Shown one piece after another: positions 25,640-34,213 of a stretch of DNA of 64,000 nt; positions within the stretch are counted from its first letter, which is position 1; every line of letters begins with the position of its first letter. The notes under the pieces are model-generated. The model ran no database searches. It had not been told where the DNA came from and saw only the letters and a program-made list of their open reading frames with translations. A program made the position numbers and the translations under genes. Source of the stretch: Herbiconiux daphne (lineage in GTDB: Bacteria > Actinomycetota > Actinomycetes > Actinomycetales > Microbacteriaceae); contig NZ_JANLCJ010000004.1 of the NCBI RefSeq assembly GCF_024979295.1, positions 475,558 through 539,557 on the forward strand, given 5' to 3'.

Positions 25640-28156
25640 ATGGCAGTGAATCGGAGACCGCTGCAGAGCGATGAGCCCGGCGGCATGGCGGTCGTCGGCG
25701 GCGACCGCCGGGTCGATGAATTGGCCGGCCGCCTCGCAGGCTCCGGCAGCGCCATGATCGTCGGAGCCTATGGGTCGGGAAAGAGTTATTTCTCTCGGGC
25801 GATCGTGGCCGAACTCGCGCACCGGGGTGTCTTCGCCGCCGTCGTTCGAGGGGCGGCTCCCCTTCAGACGATCCCGTTCGGGGCTCTGCGCGCGGCGGGC
25901 GACCCGCGCCTCGAGACGCTCTGGGAGGGCGGGGGCGCCACCGAAACGCCGCTCGTGATCGCTATCGACGATGCTCATGCCCTTGACTCGGCGTCGATCG
26001 ATGTGGTCTCCCGGGCCATTTATGCGGGCCGGGCACGTGTGCTGTTCTCCGTCAGCAGCGACGTGACCTCGGGGCTCTCCGCCGCTCCTGATCCGTTCCG
26101 TGAGCTCTGGCTCGACGGCATCGTCGCCCGCTACGACCTCCAAGCCCTCGATCCCGAGACCGCCGACGTGCTCATCTCCGAATTCGGGGGCGGCGACTTC
26201 GATTCCGTCACGAAGGCGGCGCTGTTCGTCCGCTCCGGCGGTTCACGCATGCTGCTGCACGAACTCTGCGCCGACGCGGCGGCGGAGTTCGCGGCTCACC
26301 GCGATCCGCTCGACCTGGCTCGGCATGCACCGGTCGGATCGCGCCTGTCCGACGCCTACGCGACGGCGCTCACCGATCTGAGCAAAGAACAGCATCTGGC
26401 CATCGCCGTCGTCGGCAGACTCCCCGGCATCGAATTCGCCGCCGCATGTCGATGCGTCGACCCGGATGACCTCGACTCGCTCATCGCCGGCAAGTCGCTC
26501 CGCACCGAGGGCGGGCGACGCGAGCTGCATGTCGTGCCCGCGCTTGCGCGAGAGGCCGAGCGGATGCTCGATGCGGGAACCCTCGAGCGTGCGCTCGACC
26601 TGCTCGCGCGACGAGCTCTCGAGAATCCCGAGCGGCCGGCCGGTCTGGCCGTCGACCGGTTGATCGCGGGTTTCTGGCACTCGATGCGTGACTCGGTGCC
26701 GGGGCCCGCCGAGGTGCCGGCCGATGCGCGCCGGCGCATCCTCGCGGGTGCGGCCCGCAGTGCCAACGGCGACGGTCGTTACGACCTGGCTCTCGCCTTC
26801 GCCCGCCACGGGGCCGAGGTCGGGCAGTGCGCCGCATTGCGATTGGAGACGTCGCGCGCCTACGCAGGGCTGCGGCGATTCGACGAGGCGTTCTCGGTGC
26901 TGGCCATCGACGGCCCCGAGCAGCTGAACGGTCACGACCTGAGGCGTCTGGTGCGCTGGTGGGCGAGTCTCACCACCTGGGTGCCGGAATCGCATTCGAT
27001 CGACCGGCTCGCCGAGGCGCTGGATGCGGCCGGCATCGACGACGCGGGGGTGTGGAGCGAGCTCGATGCCCAGCGCGCCGAGTTCGCGGCCCTCGCGATG
27101 GACTGGGAGAGCGCGTGCGCTCTGGCCGACACCGTCATCCGGTCACGCCAGACGCACAGCATCACACGCCTGCGGTGCACCATCATCGCCGCGTATTCCG
27201 ACATGCTGCTGCAGCGGTTCGAGAGCGGTGAGGCGAGGTTCCTCGCGGCTGCCCGTCGGAATCTCGACCTCGTCAGCGGCAGACCGATCTCCGTCATCGC
27301 TGAACTCGTGATGCTCTGCCTCGAGGCGGTGGCCGGCTCGTTCACCGGCCGGCACAACCCGACGCTGGCTGATCGACTGCAGATCGCGGTGCAGCTGGCC
27401 GCGGCGCGCAACGACAGCGACACACTCGCGCTCGGCAACGCGGCCACGGCCATGGTGCTGGGGTTCGCGCGCGGCGACGACAGCGTGGCCGAGCGGGAGC
27501 TCGCGGCCGCACTGCGCCGCCTCGACAAGATCGAGTACTCGGTCTGGCGCCCGCTGCTGTCGTACATGCGCGCCTACGCCCTGACCCGGCTGGGTGACAC
27601 GCAGAAGGCGAGCCTCGTGCTCGACCTGATCGACGATCGCGTTCTCGGGCACCACAAGCTCTACCGATACACCGCGCTGTCCGTCGAAGCGAGTCTCAAC
27701 GCCGCCAGCGGCGACGTGCGTCAGGGCGTCGAATTGCTGAACGAGACGATAGAGCATCTCGGACCCTCGAACGAGACCATCGTCGCCGCCTACGAGCAGG
27801 CACGGCTGACCACCTACACCGAAGCGCTACGGGCCGGAGCCGACAGCATCCGCGGACGGGATCTCACGCCCGGCTTTCCCCACCGTGATCGCCACACCGC
27901 GCCCGCAGACCGCACGGGCGGCAGCCCGGCGCCCACCGAGACCATCGACGCCGTCGACGAGCTCTCGGAGCGCGAGTACGAAATCGCCCTGCTCGTGGCC
28001 GAACAGCTCAGCAACAAGGAGATCGCGCGCCGCCTGTTCCTCTCGGTGCGCACGGTGGAGTCGCACGTCTACACCGCGCGGGGGAAGGTGGGGGCGCGCA
28101 CCCGCCGGGAACTCGGGCGGGTGGTCGCCGACGCCGAGGTCGCGCGGGAACGGTAG
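25640..28156 (+). CDS. LuxR-family transcriptional regulator with AAA ATPase domain (LAL-like)
   Basis: 838-aa cytosolic regulator. Walker A GAYGSGKS at 42-49 and Walker B LVIAIDDAH at about 105-113 mark an N-terminal STAND/AAA-type ATPase. The middle (about 330-740) is helical and TPR-like. The C-terminal LuxR helix-turn-helix at about 774-830 reads LSEREYEIALLVAEQLSNKE then IARRLFLSVRTVESHV. The layout matches LAL/MalT-type regulators that bind an unknown ligand and ATP before activating transcription. It is divergent from the secreted nuclease gene, a plausible target (inference). The TAG stop overlaps a TAGACT box upstream of purS. Confidence 0.9.
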   Translation: MAVNRRPLQSDEPGGMAVVGGDRRVDELAGRLAGSGSAMIVGAYGSGKSYFSRAIVAELAHRGVFAAVVRGAAPLQTIPFGALRAAGDPRLETLWEGGGATETPLVIAIDDAHALDSASIDVVSRAIYAGRARVLFSVSSDVTSGLSAAPDPFRELWLDGIVARYDLQALDPETADVLISEFGGGDFDSVTKAALFVRSGGSRMLLHELCADAAAEFAAHRDPLDLARHAPVGSRLSDAYATALTDLSKEQHLAIAVVGRLPGIEFAAACRCVDPDDLDSLIAGKSLRTEGGRRELHVVPALAREAERMLDAGTLERALDLLARRALENPERPAGLAVDRLIAGFWHSMRDSVPGPAEVPADARRRILAGAARSANGDGRYDLALAFARHGAEVGQCAALRLETSRAYAGLRRFDEAFSVLAIDGPEQLNGHDLRRLVRWWASLTTWVPESHSIDRLAEALDAAGIDDAGVWSELDAQRAEFAALAMDWESACALADTVIRSRQTHSITRLRCTIIAAYSDMLLQRFESGEARFLAAARRNLDLVSGRPISVIAELVMLCLEAVAGSFTGRHNPTLADRLQIAVQLAAARNDSDTLALGNAATAMVLGFARGDDSVAERELAAALRRLDKIEYSVWRPLLSYMRAYALTRLGDTQKASLVLDLIDDRVLGHHKLYRYTALSVEASLNAASGDVRQGVELLNETIEHLGPSNETIVAAYEQARLTTYTEALRAGADSIRGRDLTPGFPHRDRHTAPADRTGGSPAPTETIDAVDELSEREYEIALLVAEQLSNKEIARRLFLSVRTVESHVYTARGKVGARTRRELGRVVADAEVARER

Positions 28157-28196
28157 ACTGGGCGAGTCCTCCCCCGACCGACCGCAGGAGCAACTC

Positions 28197-28490
28197 GTGC
28201 CCACAATCGTCGTCGACGTCATGCCCAAAGCCGAACTGCTCGACCCCCAGGGCAAAGCCGTCGCCGGCGCTCTGGCCCGCCTCGGCAACGATCGGTTCAC
28301 CGACGTGCGCGTCGGCAAGCGCTTCGAGCTCACCGTCGACGGCCCGGTCGACGACGCCGTGCTCGCATCGGTGCGCGAGATCGCCGACGACCTGCTCTCG
28401 AACGGCGTCATCGAAGACGTGGTGAACATCTCGGTGGTCGACGCCGCGGGCACGCACAGCGCCGCCGCGGCATCCGGAGCCCTCGCGTGA
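28197..28490 (+). CDS. purS: Phosphoribosylformylglycinamidine synthase subunit PurS
   Basis: 97-aa small subunit of the three-part FGAM synthase (PurS/PurQ/PurL) of purine synthesis. [20 protein letters not shown] and [12 protein letters not shown] are the usual PurS start, and [13 protein letters not shown] the usual middle. A short Ala-rich extension follows residue 85. GTG start with GCAGGAG 5-8 nt upstream; a longer frame lies inside the regulator gene. Its stop overlaps the purQ start (GTGA). PurL is not seen nearby. Confidence 0.95.
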   Translation: MPTIVVDVMPKAELLDPQGKAVAGALARLGNDRFTDVRVGKRFELTVDGPVDDAVLASVREIADDLLSNGVIEDVVNISVVDAAGTHSAAAASGALA

Positions 28491-29185
28491 CCCGGGTCGG
28501 AGTCATCACCTTTCCCGGTTCGCTCGACGACCGCGACGCGCAGCGGGCGGTGCGGTTCGCCGGGGCCGACCCCGTGGCGCTCTGGCACGGCGACCACGAC
28601 CTGCAGGGCGTCGATGCGGTCGTGCTGCCGGGCGGCTTCAGCTACGGCGACTACCTGCGCTGCGGCGCGATCGCCTCGCACTCGCCCATCATGCGCGAGG
28701 TCGTGGCGGCGGCGGAGCGCGGAGTGCCGGTTCTCGGCATCTGCAACGGCTTCCAGATGCTGACCGAGGCGCACCTGCTGCCCGGAGGCCTCATCCGCAA
28801 CGATCACGGTTCGTTCATCTGCCGCGACCAGGTGATGCGGGTCGAGAACACGTCGACGGCGTGGACCAACGGCTACGAGGTGGGCCAGCAGATCACGATC
28901 CCGCTGAAGAACGGCGAGGGCGGCTACATCGCCTCGGCCGAGACGCTCGAGCGGCTCGAGGGCGAGGGGCTCGTGGTGTTCCGCTATCTCGGTGTGAACC
29001 CCAACGGGTCGCTGAACGACATCGCCGGCGTCACCAACGAGCGCGGCAACGTGGTGGGCCTCATGCCCCACCCCGAGCACGCGGTCGAGGCCGGCTTCGG
29101 CCCCGACACCCCCGCCGCCATGCGCTCGGGCGTCGACGGTCTCGCCATGTTCACGTCAGCCCTGCGGAGCCTGCTCGCCGCCTGA
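28487..29185 (+). CDS. purQ: Phosphoribosylformylglycinamidine synthase subunit PurQ (glutaminase)
   Basis: 232-aa class I glutamine amidotransferase subunit that supplies ammonia to PurL. The nucleophile lies in [19 protein letters not shown] (about C86). The His/Glu pair lies in [10 protein letters not shown] near residue 200. The start [20 protein letters not shown] and [16 protein letters not shown] are diagnostic. The GTG start overlaps the purS stop by 4 nt, ensuring equal translation of the complex subunits. Followed by a long inverted repeat before the convergent maleylpyruvate isomerase gene. Confidence 0.97.
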   Translation: MTRVGVITFPGSLDDRDAQRAVRFAGADPVALWHGDHDLQGVDAVVLPGGFSYGDYLRCGAIASHSPIMREVVAAAERGVPVLGICNGFQMLTEAHLLPGGLIRNDHGSFICRDQVMRVENTSTAWTNGYEVGQQITIPLKNGEGGYIASAETLERLEGEGLVVFRYLGVNPNGSLNDIAGVTNERGNVVGLMPHPEHAVEAGFGPDTPAAMRSGVDGLAMFTSALRSLLAA

Positions 29186-29235
29186 GCCGCCCGGCCCGCC
29201 CGCGCTGCCCGTCCCGCCCGCGCCGCCCCTCTCGC

Positions 29236-29291
29236 CGAGTGGTCACTTTCGGCGAAAAAACGCAGGATTTGGCGCGAAAAGTGACCACTCG
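29236..29291. repeat. Inverted repeat, CGAGNNGTCACTTT family (copy 1)
   Basis: Arms CGAGTGGTCACTTT (29236-29249) and AAAGTGACCACTCG (29278-29291) are perfectly complementary over 14 bp. A 28-nt loop contains GGCGAAAAAACGCAGG. It sits between the convergent purQ and maleylpyruvate isomerase genes, so bidirectional termination is likely. Related to the elements at 47140-47272. Confidence 0.8.
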
Positions 29292-29317
29292 CGAGAAGGC
29301 GGGGCGCGAGCGCGCGG

Positions 29318-30073
29318 TCAGAGCCAGCGGGGGGCGACGTCGGGGGCGTCGCCGTTCGCGAGGGTGACCCCGAGCACCGAGCGGCCGGTCGCCCAGGCCA
29401 GCAGGTCGCTGCGGGTGCCGCGCACGAGGGTGTCCGGGGCATCCGGCCCGCCGTCGGCGCGGAAGACCTCGCCCGTGTCGGTGGCCTCGAGCACGTGGCG
29501 GGGCCCGGCGCCGGCCTTGTCACGAGCGGCCCAGGTGCCGAGCACGTCGCCGAGCAGCCGGCGTGCCACCGGTGCCGGCACGTCGGAGAAGCGCCCGCCG
29601 TTGCCGAGATCGAGAGCGTGCAGCCAGAGCTCGCGGGTGCGCATCCACACCGTCTCGGCAACGGGCACCTCGCGCCCGCGGGCGGTGACCACAGGGAACG
29701 ACCAGCGCTCGGGCGGCAGATCCCGCCAGGCCACGTCGAGGGCCACTGCGGCGTGATCGGAGAGGTGGCGCAGGGCGCGCGGCGACAGCGTCGCACCGAG
29801 GTCGATCTCGGCGTCGCGGTGAGCGGATGACTCGTACATCGGGTTCTCGACGCCCGTCTCGGCCCATTCCACCAGCCGCGCGATGGCCCGGGCGTTGTAG
29901 CCCACGTGCGCCACGACGTGCGCGCGCGTCCACCCTGGCAGCCGCGAGATCTCGTAGAGGTCGACGTTCTGCAGCTCGTTGAGTTTGCGACTGAAGTTGG
30001 CCTGCCCGAGGCGCACCTGGCGCAGATCGTCGAGCACCGCGGCATCCGTGGCGCGATCGGTGAGAACCGTCAT
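29318..30073 (-). CDS. Mycothiol-dependent maleylpyruvate isomerase-type protein
   Basis: 251 aa of the DinB/MDMPI fold. MTVLTDRATDAAVLDDLRQV precedes LPGWTRAHVVAHVGYNARAI, whose histidines are the usual metal ligands along with WLHALDLGNGGRF later. The C-terminal ~90 residues form the second MDMPI domain (LVRGTRSDLLAWATGRSVLG). In the gentisate pathway this isomerase turns maleylpyruvate into fumarylpyruvate using mycothiol. That role fits because its ATG overlaps the stop of the gentisate dioxygenase gene by 4 nt. Many family members have other substrates, so the reaction is inferred from context. Confidence 0.9.
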   Translation of the reverse strand: MTVLTDRATDAAVLDDLRQVRLGQANFSRKLNELQNVDLYEISRLPGWTRAHVVAHVGYNARAIARLVEWAETGVENPMYESSAHRDAEIDLGATLSPRALRHLSDHAAVALDVAWRDLPPERWSFPVVTARGREVPVAETVWMRTRELWLHALDLGNGGRFSDVPAPVARRLLGDVLGTWAARDKAGAGPRHVLEATDTGEVFRADGGPDAPDTLVRGTRSDLLAWATGRSVLGVTLANGDAPDVAPRWL

Positions 30074-31179
30074 CGCTCGCGGCCGGCCACGTAGGTGCGG
30101 TCGAAGTTGAGTCGTTCGATGACGGGGGCGTCGGAGAACCGGAACAGGTCGAGCTCGGTCTCGGCGCGCAGCTCCCAGGGCTCCCACGACGGAACGACGA
30201 CGAGGTCGCCCTTCTCGAGCAGCCAGGTGTGATCGGCCACCACCATCTCGCCCCGGCCCTCGAACACCTGCCAGACCGACGAACCCACCTCGCGGCGGCT
30301 CGGCGTCTGCGCCCCCGCCCGCAGGCGGTGGAACTCGGCGCGCAGGGTCGACATCACGTCGCCGCCGTTCGTCGGGTTGGTGAACCGGATGCCGGCATGC
30401 CCCTGTTCGACGGTGGCGGGGAAGCCCTCTTCCTCGAGCAGCAACTGCTCGCGCAGCGCCCGGTCGGTGTACTCCCAGCGGTAGGCGGCGATCGGCGAGT
30501 TCACGTGGGAGTCGAGCCCCGAGAGCGGCCGGATGCCGGGGTTGGCCCAGAGCCGCTCGGCGCGCGAGACCGAGGGGGTGGAGTAGTCGGTCACCCGCTC
30601 GGTGCCGTATTCGAAGAAGCCCACGTCGAGGTGATCGGCCAGCGGCACGTCGAGCCCGTCGACCCAGGCCATCGGCTGGTCGGTCTGGTTGTGGTGGCCG
30701 TGGAAGTTCCAGCCCGGCGTGAGCAGGAAGTCGCCGCGCCGCATGGCGACCGGGTCGCCGTTGACGACGGTCCAGACCCCCTCGCCCTCCACCACGAAGC
30801 GGAAGGCGTTCTGCGCGTGCCGGTGCTCGGGCGCCGTCTCGTGCGGCCCGAGGTATTGGATGGCCGCCCAGATCGTGGGGGTGGCGTAGGGGTGGCCGTT
30901 CAGCCCGGGGTTCGCCAGGGCGATCGCCCGGCGCTCGCCCCCGCGGCCCACCGGCACGAGGTCGCCCGAGCGCGCGGCCAGCGGCAGCAGCTCGTTCCAG
31001 CGCCAGACGAACGGCACCGCCTTCGATCGCGGCACATCCGTCATCACCTCGCCGAGCTGGGTCCAGAGCGGGCTGAGGTTCTTCGCCTCGAAGTCGGCGT
31101 AGAGCTGCGTGAGTTCGGGGCTCTGCTCGCCGCCCTCCATCGCGTTCTCGACGTCGTTCATCGTGTTGTGGTCGGTCAT
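30070..31179 (-). CDS. Gentisate 1,2-dioxygenase (bicupin)
   Basis: 369 aa, the usual length for gentisate dioxygenase, an Fe(II) enzyme that opens gentisate to maleylpyruvate. First cupin: ETAPEHRHAQNAFRFVVEGE, then RRGDFLLTPGWNFHGHHNQT, giving three histidine ligands. The second cupin around 285-350 includes SSVWQVFEGRGEMVV and KGDLVVVPSWEPWELRAE. The ending DLFRFSDAPVIERLNFDRTY is family-typical. ATG at 31179 with AGAGGAG 6 nt upstream. Middle gene of a unit with a flavin monooxygenase upstream and maleylpyruvate isomerase downstream. Related 1-hydroxy-2-naphthoate or salicylate dioxygenases cannot be fully excluded. Confidence 0.9.
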   Translation of the reverse strand: MTDHNTMNDVENAMEGGEQSPELTQLYADFEAKNLSPLWTQLGEVMTDVPRSKAVPFVWRWNELLPLAARSGDLVPVGRGGERRAIALANPGLNGHPYATPTIWAAIQYLGPHETAPEHRHAQNAFRFVVEGEGVWTVVNGDPVAMRRGDFLLTPGWNFHGHHNQTDQPMAWVDGLDVPLADHLDVGFFEYGTERVTDYSTPSVSRAERLWANPGIRPLSGLDSHVNSPIAAYRWEYTDRALREQLLLEEEGFPATVEQGHAGIRFTNPTNGGDVMSTLRAEFHRLRAGAQTPSRREVGSSVWQVFEGRGEMVVADHTWLLEKGDLVVVPSWEPWELRAETELDLFRFSDAPVIERLNFDRTYVAGRER

Positions 31180-31222
31180 TCGAACTCCTCTGTTCAGCTG
31201 ACGGGCAGTCGATGCGGCCAGG

Positions 31223-32407
31223 TCAGACCAGCTGGAAGTGCACCCACTTCTGGCCCTCGGCGAGCCCGGCGAGCTGACGCCCGGCCGACTGCAGGATGAT
31301 GGGCGACGACGAGATGTGCTGGGTTCCGCCGTGCACGTCACGGTAGAGGCGCTGGATCGTGCCGCGGCGCAGGGCGTCGGTTCCCGCGCTGCGATAGACG
31401 AACCCGGCCACGTCGTCGAGGGTCCAGGTGGCGTTGGAGAGGGCCGCCCGGTTGAGGGTCTCGAGCCGGATCGACATGCGGTCGCCCGTCGCGAGCTCGG
31501 CCTCGATCTCTTCCCACACGTCGTACAGCAGTGCGTGGGCGGCGCGCAGTTTGAGCTCGGCGTTGGCGTACTGCTCGTGGAAGCTCGGGTTCTCGGCCGA
31601 CGACCCGGCGCGTCCCGCCTTCGACCGCACGGTGGCGGCGAGCTCGTCGAGCAGCCGCCGCCCCACCCCGAGCGCCCAGGCGCCGTGGTTGATGCTGGCG
31701 AAGTTGCCGATGCCGACGCGGTAGAGGCTGCCACCGGTGACCGGCTCGACGCTCAGCGAGGGGTAGCTCATCTCGGTGGGCACGAACACCCCGTCGAGCG
31801 AGTAGTCGATGCTCGCGGTGCCACGCAGGCCCAGCACGTCCCAGTTGTCGACGAAGTCGACCTGGTCGACGGGCACGATGAAGAACCGCGTCTCGCCGGT
31901 CTTCGTGTCGGCCGCGGCCGTGTGCAGGTGGGTGGCGTGCTTGATGCCCGAGGCGAACGACCACTGGCCGCTGATGCGGTAGCCGCCGTCGACGGGCTCG
32001 GCCCGGCCGGCGCGCGTGCCCTGCCCGGCGATGCCGAGACGGGGTGTTGCGAACAGCGCCTCGGCGGCGTCGCGATCGAAGAAGGCGCCGGCGAGGCCGG
32101 TCGACATGGCCAGGGCCATCGTGACCCACCCGGTCGACGGGTCGGCGTAGGAGAGCGTGCGGTAGACATCCATCGCCTGCCGCGGCGTCATCTCGCTGCC
32201 GCCCAGTTCGCGCGGGGTGATGACGCCGATCGCGCCGCTGGCATAGAGCGCCTCGACGACGGGTTCCGCGATGCGGCCCTCGACGTCGTTCTCGGCGCCG
32301 TAGGAGTCGACCAGGTCGTGCAGACCGGCGACGGCCGTGAGCACGTCGCTCGCGCTCGGCGCGCTGTCCAGTGCCGTCGACGTGCGGCGCTCGGCTAGCT
32401 CGGTCAT
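31223..32407 (-). CDS. Group D flavin-dependent monooxygenase, oxygenase component (acyl-CoA dehydrogenase fold)
   Basis: 394-aa protein of the HsaA/HpaB-C2/DszC type: an acyl-CoA-dehydrogenase fold that uses reduced flavin from a separate reductase to hydroxylate an aromatic substrate. Landmarks are GVITPRELGGSEMTPRQAMD, TGWVTMALAMSTG, YRISGQWSFASGIKHATHLH and DVHGGTQHISSSPIILQSAG. ATG at 32407 with TTGGAG upstream; a longer start would add 19 residues. It is divergent from a flavin reductase and leads the unit encoding gentisate dioxygenase. It may therefore convert the entry substrate towards gentisate. Its precise substrate is unknown. Confidence 0.9.
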   Translation of the reverse strand: MTELAERRTSTALDSAPSASDVLTAVAGLHDLVDSYGAENDVEGRIAEPVVEALYASGAIGVITPRELGGSEMTPRQAMDVYRTLSYADPSTGWVTMALAMSTGLAGAFFDRDAAEALFATPRLGIAGQGTRAGRAEPVDGGYRISGQWSFASGIKHATHLHTAAADTKTGETRFFIVPVDQVDFVDNWDVLGLRGTASIDYSLDGVFVPTEMSYPSLSVEPVTGGSLYRVGIGNFASINHGAWALGVGRRLLDELAATVRSKAGRAGSSAENPSFHEQYANAELKLRAAHALLYDVWEEIEAELATGDRMSIRLETLNRAALSNATWTLDDVAGFVYRSAGTDALRRGTIQRLYRDVHGGTQHISSSPIILQSAGRQLAGLAEGQKWVHFQLV

Positions 32408-32656
32408 GGTGAACTCCAATGTTCGTGGCGAAGATGCTGTTGGCGACGCTAACCCAGCGGTCACGGCCCTGACCAGACGTCGGTGATAGGCATTGACCGC
32501 CGACTGAGAGCCATTCGTTATCGCTCTGCTGCATCCAGTCGCCGATCACCGAGCGCTATCACTGGCAGCCAACGGCTATTGGAGAAGCGATCACGAAGCG
32601 CGTAGACCTGAAGGCGAGCAGCGGTCGCCGATGACCGCCCGACGAAAGGCAGGCTC
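32408..32656. promoter_or_regulatory. Divergent promoter region, monooxygenase / flavin reductase
   Basis: 249 nt between divergent genes. AGCGCTATCAC (32552-32562) and AAGCGATCAC (32585-32594) resemble sequences in the two other control regions of the cluster (39957-39968 reversed and 42716-42725). GATCAC also occurs at 32544. These are candidate sites for the cluster's LysR regulator. No core promoter is assigned. Confidence 0.45.
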
Positions 32657-33196
32657 ATGTCGATCACCGCACCCGCACTTCCCGATGCCACCGCACCGGC
32701 GCCCGACTCGCTGACCGCCGCCGACTTCCGGGCCGTCTGCTCGAGCTTCGTCACGGGGGTGACCGTGGTCACCGCCCGCTCGGCCGACGGCGTGCACGGC
32801 AGCACGGTGAACTCCTTCACCTCGCTGTCGGCCTCCCCGCCGCAGATCATCGTGTGCCTGGCCCGCACCACCGCCACCCTGGGCCACGTGCTCGCGAGCG
32901 GCCGGCTGGCCGTGAACATCCTCTCGCACGACCAGGAGCAGGTCGCCCGGGTGTTCGCGTCGAAAGAGAGCGACAAGCTCGACCGCGTCGAATGGACCTC
33001 GGGCGAGAACGGCGCACCGCTGCTCGAGGGGTCGATGGCCTCGCTCGAGTGCACGGTGATGGACGTTCAGCCCCAGGCCACCCACATGCTCATCGTCTGC
33101 CAGGTCACCCGTGCCGTGCACGAGCCCGACTCGGCGCCCCTGGTGTTCTTCCGCAGCACGATGTCGGCGGGCCAGGCACTGGCCGCCGCCGTATGA
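32657..33196 (+). CDS. Flavin reductase of a two-component monooxygenase (HpaC-like)
   Basis: 179 aa. DFRAVCSSFVTGVTVVTARS, then VNSFTSLSASPPQIIVCLAR and RLAVNILSHDQEQVARVF, are characteristic of the flavin reductase-like FMN/FAD-binding domain. It should use NAD(P)H to reduce free flavin for the oxygenase encoded divergently 249 nt away. Its stop overlaps the next gene, a zinc dehydrogenase, by 4 nt. The length is normal. Substrate specificity for FMN or FAD cannot be read. Confidence 0.92.
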   Translation: MSITAPALPDATAPAPDSLTAADFRAVCSSFVTGVTVVTARSADGVHGSTVNSFTSLSASPPQIIVCLARTTATLGHVLASGRLAVNILSHDQEQVARVFASKESDKLDRVEWTSGENGAPLLEGSMASLECTVMDVQPQATHMLIVCQVTRAVHEPDSAPLVFFRSTMSAGQALAAAV

Positions 33197-34182
33197 GGGC
33201 TCTGGTCTGGCGCGGCCCGTTCTCACACCAGCTCGAGGAGCTCGACACCCCGGTCGCCGGGCCCGGCGAGGTGCTCGTCGAGGTGGCCCGGGTGGGCATC
33301 TGCGGCTCTGACGTCACGGCGCACAAGGGCGTGATGGGCATCTCGAAACCCGGTGCCGTGCGCGGCCACGAATTCTCGGGCACGGTGACGGATGCCGCGG
33401 GCTCCGCCCTGGCGCCGGGCACCCGCGTCTCGGTCGACCCGGTCATCCCGTGCGGCACCTGCCCGGCCTGCCTCGACGGCCGCCCCAGCTCGTGCTCGGC
33501 CATCCGCATCGTGGGCGTTCACCGGCCCGGCGCCTTCGCGCGCTATGTCGCCGTGCCGGCCGGCAACGCGCATCCGGTGCCCGACTCGCTCTCGTGGGAG
33601 GCGGCCGCCTCGGCCGAACCGCTCGCCCAGGCCCGTCACGACGTGTTGCGCGCCGCCGAGCTCGGCCCGCTGGGCGAGTGCCTCGTGATCGGCAGCGGCT
33701 CGATCGGACTCTGGATCGTGCACGCCCTGCGGCTCGAGGGCGCGACCGGGGTCACCGTCGTCGACCCGGATGCCGCGAAGCACGACTCGGCGCGCGCCGC
33801 CGGTGCGGCACTCTGCGTGAGCTCGGCCGACGAGGTGCCGGCGGCATCCTTCGACACCGTCTTCGACGTGGTGGGCATCGCCGCCACACGCGGAGCCGCC
33901 ATCTCGCGCGCCCGCAACGGCGGCACCGTGATCGCCGTGGGACTCGGCGCCGACGAGGTGGCCGTGCCGTGGTTCGACCTGGTGAGGCGCGAGATCACCG
34001 TGCGCGGGGCGAACTGCTTCACACCCGCCGATTTCGAGGTGGCGCTCGGCTGGCTGGCCGACGGCACGGTGGCGCCCGCCCCGGGCTTTCGCGTGGTCGA
34101 CCTCGCCGAGGGCGGCGCGGTGTTCGACGGCATCGTCGACCACACCGACGCGTTCTCGGGCAAGACCTTCCTCGCACCCTGA
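33193..34182 (+). CDS. Zinc-dependent alcohol/polyol dehydrogenase (MDR family)
   Basis: 329 aa. Catalytic zinc residues are in GICGSDVTAHKG and RGHEFSGTV. The structural zinc site is intact: CGTCPACLDGRPSSC. The Rossmann motif is slightly changed, VIGSGSIGLWIVHAL. Starts at ATG 33193, overlapping the flavin reductase stop (ATGA). Probably oxidises an alcohol or diol intermediate of the aromatic pathway with NAD(P)+. Its family also includes sorbitol and threonine dehydrogenases. Convergent with the ThDP enzyme, only 31 nt away. Confidence 0.9.
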   Translation: MRALVWRGPFSHQLEELDTPVAGPGEVLVEVARVGICGSDVTAHKGVMGISKPGAVRGHEFSGTVTDAAGSALAPGTRVSVDPVIPCGTCPACLDGRPSSCSAIRIVGVHRPGAFARYVAVPAGNAHPVPDSLSWEAAASAEPLAQARHDVLRAAELGPLGECLVIGSGSIGLWIVHALRLEGATGVTVVDPDAAKHDSARAAGAALCVSSADEVPAASFDTVFDVVGIAATRGAAISRARNGGTVIAVGLGADEVAVPWFDLVRREITVRGANCFTPADFEVALGWLADGTVAPAPGFRVVDLAEGGAVFDGIVDHTDAFSGKTFLAP

Positions 34183-34213
34183 GCCGCGCGCCTTGAGCCT
34201 CGCGCCGCTCGCG